Positions 55,641-64,000 of a stretch of 64,000 nucleotides of DNA are shown here, in pieces. A program made the translations under genes and the position numbers. Below the pieces are notes generated by a model, which was not told the DNA's origin, made no database searches, and saw nothing but the letters and a program-made list of their open reading frames with translations. Source of the DNA: Coccinella septempunctata (Eukaryota > Arthropoda > Insecta > Coleoptera > Coccinellidae); the NCBI RefSeq assembly GCF_907165205.1, contig NC_058195.1, positions 10,106,001 through 10,170,000 of the forward strand, written 5' to 3'. Within the stretch, counting starts at the first letter, position 1, and the number at the start of each line of letters is the position of its first letter.

Positions 55641-58600
55641 TCAAAATCCAAAGTATTTTGAAAAGTGGATTTGTGTAGTCCAGATACAGTTGGGACAACT
55701 GTCTATCGAGATTGAAACGGATTTTTCACTCTCGTTTCCGAAAGTTCATCCCAATCTTAAGAATCCTTTCAACTCTCACGTCCACTCTGTGTCCCCAGAC
55801 ACGCCCAATCTTCACAAATCCAACCTGCGCCTGAAGAATCGTAATTAAACGTATCCCCAACGCCTCATCTCGCGTCTTCCGAAGCCCGATAACTGAAATG
55901 AAAATTACAAGAAAGCCAGTTGTCCCACCAGGCAATTAAGAGCGCAAACTTTAGCGTGGATCATCCCGGCAATTATTCAGGTTCCTTCCGTTTTTCCCAA
56001 GTCGGCCGTAGGTGACGAGCCGTGTCCTCGGCCGGCTTTTGAACTGGGTCTAATTGCCTCGGTAATTTTTCAGAAACATAAAAGGGCCCTGCGACCTTTG
56101 AGCATATATATTCCACATGTTCTGACGTTGGAGTCGGCCACTGATACTGAGCACTTTTAAATGCGATACGAGTAAAAATGAGGGAGCTCCCGTTACAAAG
56201 GTAATTGGGGAGCAACGTCCAACGGGAAGTTTGGGAGGAGAGGCGATAAAAGTTTGCGAATGATGCGATTTTCCGCTTTCGAATGGCGTCAAGTGTAGTT
56301 TTCGCTGGAGGATGTTTCACTTTGTAATCGTCACACGCGATAAAACGCAATTTTGCCTAATTAAAGGGTGATTAAACAGTGATTTTTCGGTTAACTACAG
56401 CACGTTTTGCAAGGACTTTTCAATATCCATACCTTCATCTCATTCACCAAAGGACTTCGCATCATCCAATAGGAAATAGCTCTCGGTTTTCATAAATTCT
56501 TGGTATATTTTGGATTTTGACCTCCTTCTCAAGGAATTATGTAACTATTTTTCGAGATGCATGGTGTCAAATATGGAAAACGAATGCTGAAAACTTGTAA
56601 CAATTCCGAGAAAATACCACTCTTCTTTATTGAAAGAAAATCACTCCACAAGTTACATTCTGACAGTTAGACTGCGATCAATGCACTGAGCTCGCACATC
56701 ATCACTCTGGTTATAGAACAAGGTAACTTTCTTGAAGCCATCCCAGATACTGGATTACATTAGAACTCTGGAATTTATCTGTGAACTGTAGAACATAGCT
56801 GCAAAAACAGTACTGATGCATGGGAGGCACAATATATCTTAAGATCGCAGTACTTTTAACATCTAGAATTTGTGATGAGAATTCAAAACGCCTGAAAAAA
56901 TCCCCCAATTCTTAAAAATTGAGCCCCCTCCAACTTTGCTCTTGTCTACGCTACTGTTCAACGTTATTTGACAGTTTTTCGATGCCCAACAAAATGTCAG
57001 ATCTCCCCGTTTACGCTGAAGTGAGTAACATAGTCTTCGTTCAGCTTGTTGTATTAACTTCTCATTGTGTAAACCTAGATTATTGTAAAATTTCTCTAGC
57101 TGTTCATCTCATCAAAGATACTCTTTCAAATATTCTCATTCAATTCTGGTGCTATATTGTTCTACTCGAAAGGTTAGGTACTCTAAGTCTTTTAAAAATT
57201 ATCGATTTAACTATTTACATCTTCTTTTCATTCTATTTGAAATGAGTCCACGTGCAAAATTATTTCAGAATCTTCAAACTGATTTGAATAATCTTTACTA
57301 GTACTGCTAAATTGATATGTTCACAAGAAACATCCCAATTGAATGCCTTCTCCCGAATATGTATTTTATGATATTTTTTAATTAATTTACATAGATTTTC
57401 AGTCCTCTATAGATTTTCTCACATGAAAATGGGCATGTAGCACCAGAATTGAACCTTCTCATGTCTTTCTTATTCGTAATGAACATTGATTTATTGTTTT
57501 CTCATGATCATCTCATTTATTTGAATCAGTTTATTTCATTTCTTTGATGTTTATCTCTTACGTACATATGACTTATTGCTGTTATCGAGTTTCAGATGAA
57601 TTAATCCCCATGTTCTCCAGTTTGGACCATGGAATTAGTAGTTTTCCTTCAGAACACGAAGCCATTATACTGGTTGACAGTCTCTTTTTCTGGTTCCACC
57701 CTGGAAGGTCTGCTGTGGTAATCGTGTACTCTCTCATTTGATTCTCATTGATATATTCTCATATTCATTAATCTTGCTCGATATACAGATTAGTTCTCAA
57801 GCCTTCTGCTCTTCTCGAAACCAACGATTAGTGGTTTTCCTCATTGATACTCTCATTTTGTACCTCTCATAATTCATCAATTGTATCTTCTATTTTCTGA
57901 TGGACGTTCTAATCGTGCTTACTTGTGAGCAGTCTGTCTCTGTAAATTATTATATTATTGCTCTACTCCGCCTGCATCATTATTAAAACTTAGCCTTCTC
58001 ATTAGAATTCATTATTCTAACCTTCTGTTTTTCTGATGGAATAAAAAGGCTCTCGCAATCTATATCATTGATTGCTCTGTCACTCAAAACGCTGTGTTAA
58101 TTTGAAATTTATCGAACTTTCTCAAAGTCCAAGTCTGACCTCAAGTGACTTCTCCTTTGAACTACTCTTGATTATCTCTCTTTTTAGTTGAATAATGTCT
58201 CTCTCAGTCTATAAAACAGTTCTAGGCAGAGCCTGCTTATGCTTATTGTTCATTTGAACGGAATTATGACACTTCCTTGATCAAATATTCAATATGAATA
58301 AAATCGTGACAAGGAATATTTTCTGGAAATTCAAATCGTTGTCAATTGAGCAGGTAATACTGCTTTTTGTGCCCCAATAGTAATTTGAGAGTCAGATATA
58401 CCCATAACAGCTTCCTATAAAGAAGCAACCCGGAAGACCTCACAAGATGTTTCATATCCTTATCAGGGAGCTGCATTTACCTCACCCCCTCTATTTTCCC
58501 CCAACCACCATTGTTTGTTCATACCGCAGCCGATCTATCTGGAGATTGTTAACGACCGATCATCAACCCCAAAAATGAGCCAAGAAAATGTTTAATTAAA

Positions 58601-60013
58601 GTAATGAAATATAAACCTGTGAGCCTTAACAACCCCATAATTTTGCTACCGGGAAATTTATAGCTGAGGGAAAGAACACGTTCGGCTTCTGTCTACCTCC
58701 GAACTGATAAATCATGGAGGGTTGTTCTGCTTCAAAACGTGTAATAAACAGATTTTGGCGGCAGAGAGTTTTTGAATACGTACAATTAATCTGGTGTTTG
58801 GGAATCTGTTACACAAGAATGAAATTTGTTTTTTGATACGAGAGATTAAAAGATATTTTGGAGAATTGAAAATTGAAACGATGAATGCATTATGGGTTTG
58901 AAATAGTTTCAGTTGAGAATATACAGAGTGAGTGAAAAAGTAATGCACCAAATATTTTTCAAGATATGAATCAGATCAAATTAAAAAATAGTGCTTAAAT
59001 AGATGGAAATTTTAATAATGCGTTAAATGAAATGCAGTTCCCTGAAGAATTCATTTTATGAAAGAACCCGTAAAAATGAAAACTTGCTCGTTACCGAAAA
59101 CCGGCGTATTCATCGAACCATAAAAGACCAAACGGTCTACGCGAAGCCCCGCTCAAGTACTTGAAACAAAACGGATCGTTTCAAACGTCAAGAGCGGGGG
59201 GTCGTGGGGCAAGGTGTCTGAAAAATGGATGTGTTGCCAACTGCGGCAACTCAAAATAACTAGGTCCGTTCTGAAGTGCACACTTTACGAGGTTACTTAT
59301 TGAATGAAATATAAGCCAGCGGCTGCTGTGTGAGATATGAAATATACGAAATTAGCTGTTCGAAACCTGGCTGCATAAAAGACCGTAAAAAGTGAAAAAG
59401 TGAAGGGCCGCCTGTGGATAATAGGCGGCGTGGAATATGTGATGAGATAGCTGAGAAATTAAGGAATACGTCGGTGATGTTTTTCATTTTCAGTAAGCCC
59501 TAACTGGTCGGTGTTGGTCTAATTTGTGTTCAAAATGAAGGTAGATCTGCTATCCAGAGTTTAAAGAATGCCAGTTCATAAAACAAATAATAACCTTTTC
59601 GTGAAGGGACAGGAGATAAGGAACATGCTTCATGAGTATCTAGTCAGCTTTACCTGTGACATTTTTCTCCTAGAAAAAGTAAGACCCTGTCCCTCCGAAT
59701 CGATCTACAGCTTACTAAACTGCGACTTTAGTTGAGTAGACAGGAATGTTGAAATTGCACCAAGATGTCCGCCCTGATGATAGTTTCATACCATGGTGCC
59801 GACTGAAGACTACAGACCCTAAAGAACACAAAGAACCCTTCCGCGCCTATCTGCAGCCACCTCAGCCTGAGCAATGATCGTTCAAACTCGTCAATCGACA
59901 CTACTGCACTAAAGCCCTCTGATAAAACTTTCAAACTTTCTGCTGGAAGCATGTTACGTTTTTGAAAAAATAATAGAATGATCACGCCTAAGCAGGGAGG
60001 CAATGAATGCAAT
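55641..60013. other. Unassigned sequence
   Basis: About 4.4 kb without a recognised gene or repeat family. 55726-56350 is GC-richer with overlapping minus-strand frames of no known domain. 57250-58320 is strongly T/C-rich with many CTCAT motifs. GAGTGAGTGAAAAAGTAATG near 58930 resembles a common transposon terminus, but no partner was found. Confidence 0.4.
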
Positions 60014-60926
60014 AATAAGGATCAATTCAGATGCATACCACCGGCCGATATAAATATCAATAAGTGTTACGAGGAGTACGCTACATCGAAGAAAAGCAGA
60101 TGCTGACCATGGTTTCGGTCTCATTTGACCTCATCAGAGCAACATAGCATTTTTCTCCGAAGGAGAACGTTTAGAATTGATGGAACTTTATTCAATATTG
60201 GCACGTTCTACTGGGTACTATACATTTACCCAGGGCGCCACCCAATATGAAACGGTGTCCGATTCAATCCCCTCCAGATAGAAACCAAGACGAAGACAAT
60301 AGCATATGTCCCATATTTTCTCTAATTCAGTACGTCGATTCGCTTTGCGAACAACAGACGTGTGACGAATTGAGAAGTCTGGGAACACGTTCAAATCACG
60401 GCAGAAATGATGCCAGCGGTACAATTTTACAATTTGTTACATTTTACAATTGACAATTTGTTACATTTTACAATTGTACCGCTGGCATAATTTCTGCCGT
60501 GATCTGAACATGTTCCCAGACTTCTCAATTCGTCTCACGTCTGTTGTTCGCAAAGCGAATCGGCGTACTGAATTAGAGAAAATATGGGACATGTACTATT
60601 GTCTTCGTCTTGGTTTCTATCTGGAGGGATTGAATCTGACACCGTTTCATATTGGGTGGCGCTCTGGGTAAATGTATAGTACTCAGTAGCACGTGCCAAT
60701 TTTGAATAAAGTTCCATTAATTCCAAACGTTCTCCATCGGAGAAAAATGCTATGTTGCTCTGATGAGGTCAAATGAGACAGAAACAATAGTCAGCATCTG
60801 CTTTTTTTCGATGGAGCGTACTCCATTTGGGGCCTTGACGATGGCAAATAGGCTAGTTCAATTCAGATCAACACTGGTTGATATTCATATCAAATATGCA
60901 TCTGCATCTGAATTTATCCTTATTGT
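60014..60926. repeat. Large palindrome (foldback), about 0.9 kb
   Basis: The left half (60014-60440) and right half (60465-60926) are reverse complements: CGCCACCCAATATGAAACGG against CCGTTTCATATTGGGTGGCG, GAACAACAGACGTG against CACGTCTGTTGTTC (one mismatch), AGCAGATGCTGACCATGG against a diverged right partner. The centre is an AT-rich doublet ACAATTTGTTACATTTTACA. Arms are close to identical over the inner 350 bases and more diverged outside. Mirror open frames (60218-60424 and 60450-60671) encode the same peptide, YRWHHFCRDLNVFPDFSIR and onwards, with no known domain. A one-armed relative is at 33320-33704. Confidence 0.85.
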
Positions 60927-61612
60927 TTTTAAAAAAGTGGCTCTACTGATTAGTTTGACAAAACTTGTTCGGAGAAACTATCGCTTAGTGTGGTTGGTAG
61001 AAAACTTTAATGGGCCTCGAATTATAATCCATAAACTTTCTCCGATTGATTCTTCCTTGCCTTAATTCAACTGATTCGTTTGATTTCATTCCGGAAACCC
61101 TCAAACTGTCAAATATTTCATCGGGCAATTCAAGTTTGGTCCAAAACGCGTCGTAAATCTGTTGGGAAATCCGAGAAAACGCCCAGAAATGACTTCGTTT
61201 CTTACTTCCCTAATTCTCCGGCCGCCAGATAGCGCTTCGGCGCAACAACTCCAGGTCCCTTGTTTATACAACACATTTTTAGGAACGAATCCTCCCCGTT
61301 TGCAACGCCTAATTGGGAAACTCGCACGTCCTAGGTCAATCCCCTCGACTATTAACATCTAAATTGCCTTTAGAAGATGGACGTGTTTTGCATTTTTACT
61401 AAGGCTTGGGAGTTGTTGCCCGTCACGACTTTACCTGATTCAATTAAAGACAAAGTCCGAATTGACGCTGGAATAGATTAGGATATCTTGGATTAGAGAT
61501 CATATTTTATGTTCAGGTTTGAACGTGGCTCTATTATTTAATTTCCTGGTGTCAGGAAGATTGGGGAATATTTTGTTTTTTAGCGAGCCCTTATGATTTA
61601 ATAATGATAATA
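60927..61612. other. Unassigned sequence
   Basis: Overlapping frames near 61101-61362 on both strands are unsupported. The TA at 61611-61612 is the Tc1 target duplication. Confidence 0.45.
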
Positions 61613-63028
61613 CACTGCGCAAAAAAATTAACGCACATTATGGAAATCTCAAATTTATTCTACAACTGAAGGTGTTCTCAATGATAATTATTTTTATCAG
61701 AATTGTGCATGCATATGTTATCCACTTTCAACGGTTTTCTTCAATACAGATGTTTCTTCCCAGCAGGAATAAAAAAAGGTGATATTATCACATTTTGAAT
61801 GTATTGGCTCCATACTAAAATCAGTTGTTCTCGATCAATTCTAATGATCAATAGTTTTTCTTTCGTTTGATTTTCTACACTCGATCGCTATGCAACGCGA
61901 AACACGCAATTTGACCCAAGAGGAATGTGCCCAAGCGGTAGTTTTGCGAGAAGAAGGGTAGACATACACAAGAATTGCAGAAAGGTTTGGAGTTTCCCAT
62001 ACAAGTGTGTCCAGAATGTTGCACCGATTCAGGGAGACAGGTATGAATGTCCGAAGACCAGGACAGGGTAGACCACTGGTAACAACTGCCATTCAAGAAC
62101 GTTACTTGAGAGTTTCTTCGTTGAGACAACGGTTTGCAACTGCTCGCCTCCTTCAAATTCAGCTTGAGCAAACTCATGAGGTGCAAATTAGCACTCAGTT
62201 AATAAGAAATCGCCTCAGAGAATATGAGGCCCAGCTCTTACCCCAGCCCATCGAAGGGTGCGTTTGGATTTTGCGAGAGAGCATATCCATTGGGAAGAGG
62301 CCGATTGGGAAAGAGTTCTCTTCACAGATGAGTATAGATTCTGCCTCTACCATTGTGATCGACGTTCCCTTGTATACAGACGTCCACATGAAAGATATGT
62401 TCAGTGCAATTTCCTGAATATTACTGGTTTCAGGGGAGGATCGATTATGGTATGGGGTGGAATTTCTTTGACTGCTCGCACAGACCTAGTGGTCGTTGAT
62501 AATGGAGCTATGAATGCTGATAAGTATATAAGGATCATTCTTGAAGAGCATGTAGTGCCATTTGCCCCATACATTGGTGAAAATTTCATTTTTATCTACG
62601 ATAATGCCAGACCCCATCGTGCGCGCATCGTTCAGGAGTACCTTGAAGAGGTAGAAGTCTCTCGAATGGAATGGCCAGCAAGAAGTCCAGATCTCAATCC
62701 GATTGAGCATGTTTGGGACAACCTCAATAGAAGGCTGAGATGTTCAGAAAATCATCCAGCTACTCTTAACCGTCGTTGTCGAGCTGTAATTAACGCAAGG
62801 GGTGGAAATACCAAGTATTAAATCACTTATCAGCATTTCGAAAATTGTTCATTTCTCTTCTTCCACATAAGATTCGGTGAAATCCTGAATTTTTCTCCCA
62901 TTCAATGTGTCTTGTTTTGTTGAGAACCTTCCCGAGAGAACATAAAAAATAAGTTGTAGAGTCAATGTAGAGTTAACTTTCATTAAAATTGAGATTTTCA
63001 GAATGTGCGTTAATTTTTTTGCGCAGTG
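61613..63028 (+). mobile_element. Tc1-type transposon, nearly complete
   Basis: Begins CACTGCGCAAAAAAATTAAC and ends with the exact complement; the perfect inverted repeat runs 27 bases and continues imperfectly to about 40. TA lies on each side (61611-61612 and 63029-63030), the Tc1/mariner target duplication. It carries one transposase gene in the plus sense. Length 1416 bases. Confidence 0.95.
61890..62821 (+). pseudogene. Tc1 transposase (DD34E), disrupted
   Basis: The start at ATG 61890 gives MQRETRNLTQEECAQAVVLR, followed by an in-frame TAG at 61959-61961, then IAERFGVSHTSVSRMLHRFR (HTH of the paired-like domain), GRPLVTTAIQERYLR (second HTH). The frame shifts near 62235-62257 to RLDFAREHIHWEEADWERV. 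Catalytic residues: LFTDEYRF (D), FIYDNARPHRAR (D) and SPDLNPIEHVW (E), with 34 residues between second D and E, as in Tc1. SIMVWGGIS is present. Near the C-terminus ENHPATL is joined directly to NRRCRAVINARGGNTKY, shorter than usual by about thirty residues, so a deletion is likely. One stop, one frameshift and one deletion: a recently dead copy. Confidence 0.9.
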
Positions 63029-63030
63029 TA

Positions 63031-64000
63031 GTTTACTTGGGGAAAATGCTGGAAAAAGTTGTTTTCCAATCGAGCCGTAATGGAAAAGGAAGATACTGAA
63101 TACACTGAGTGAACGTACAAGAATTAACTAAATTCATACCTACATAGAGGACAAACATAATCTCATTCGCCAATTTGCAACTAAAAATCAACATACTTCT
63201 CAGTTAAACAAATATATAGTTAAGCAAAACCTCAATTACGGTGATCCTAGATTGACAGAATTGAATGGAAATGTCAAAATTGATCTAGAATCAACAACTC
63301 GGCTTAAAAGAGGTCTGAGCAACCCAACAGCATCGACTTTTCTGTATGGAATAAGTCAAGGTCACCTAACTGCTTCTATAAAAGTGAGTGGACTATAGTT
63401 TCAATTTGTGAAAGAACACTGAAACGACAATTTTTTCTGGGACATCGACATGAAATATTGCTTCTGTATTCGGGGTTCAGCAATTAAAAGCTAACCTAAT
63501 AGCTATGGGTATCCTATGAAATCTATCGAATTCTACTACCCCTAAGTTGTCCTTATCAAAGGCTTGTAATAGAAATCTACAAATGTAATTCCGCAGCTTC
63601 CGTATGAGCCAATTATAAAACAATCACGACACAGGGCTGAATTGAAATTTGCTGAACAAAACTGACCCTCAACCCTTTCAACCATTTTAACTACGCATAA
63701 ACTGTTAGTGGCTGACACAACCGAATATAATATCATTATGGATTCAAATCACAGGCGACCGCAGGCCGTTTTGTCTAGCTTAATCAAGTTAAATAGTTTC
63801 CATATCGATTTTAACATCCGTATGATGAGTGATCAATATAATCAGTGCGGTATATAAGGACGTATAAAGTTGTTTCGGTTCGATGGATTGAACAGATGAT
63901 GGTGAAATGGAAATTTGCGAGTTAGTGAACACAGCAGGATCATGATTGATCATGTTTTAATTCACTCAGATAAATAAGTTAGAATAAAGAGGTTCCACGA
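63031..64000. other. Unassigned sequence
   Basis: No recognised gene or repeat; short unsupported frames only. Confidence 0.4.

Overview
This window looks like nuclear DNA from an insect, or at least an arthropod: it is AT-rich, and it holds mariner and Tc1 transposons, LINE reverse transcriptases, tRNA-like and satellite-like repeats, and short interstitial TTAGG-like runs. I found no convincing host protein-coding gene, rRNA gene or intact tRNA gene. It is best read as an intergenic region or a very large intron filled with mobile elements of several ages. The species cannot be named from this sequence.

Left third (1-22000): a tRNA-derived SINE-like fragment; a 1.3 kb element with CACAGGCCAACA termini that carries a DDE-transposase-like fragment; a repeat shared between about 2.04 kb and 10.8 kb; a foldback element at 3.5-4.1 kb; a truncated LINE with a C2H2 finger (copies at 6.1 and 8.9 kb); a LINE RNase H fragment at 11.6-12.2 kb; a MITE pair around a palindrome at 13.3-13.8 kb; a foldback-like element (13.8-17.0 kb) whose arms are a 20-bp minisatellite and which contains a Jockey-type LINE; and the first copy of a 1.2 kb TIR family called R here (18.0-19.2 kb).

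Middle (22000-43000): a 0.9 kb TIR family called S here; more LINE fragments (24.6-27.3 kb); a decayed mariner (28.8-29.7 kb); a second Jockey copy (31.4-32.8 kb); a TIR element rich in TGACGT motifs with other repeats nested inside it (33.1-34.9 kb); an S copy split by a LINE with a 10-bp target duplication (36.5-37.9 kb); a complete MITE (39.8 kb); and two R copies in tandem.

Right third (43000-64000): the most notable structure is nested. R copy 4 is interrupted by a LINE insertion with 9-bp target duplications. That LINE is interrupted by a 3.17 kb foldback transposon, also with a 9-bp duplication. The foldback arms are tandem repeats and its core is a decayed gene resembling a ubiquitin-specific (C19-like) peptidase. 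Further on are a second, inverted copy of the CACAGG element with a TTA target duplication (48.2-49.4 kb), two more R copies, a third S copy, a 0.9 kb palindrome (60.0-60.9 kb), and a nearly complete Tc1 element flanked by TA (61.6-63.0 kb).

Nothing here forms an operon or pathway. The relationships are those of nested insertion, which gives relative ages: R, then the LINE, then the foldback. Coordinates of repeat edges were read by eye and may be off by several bases, except where a terminal repeat or target duplication is stated.
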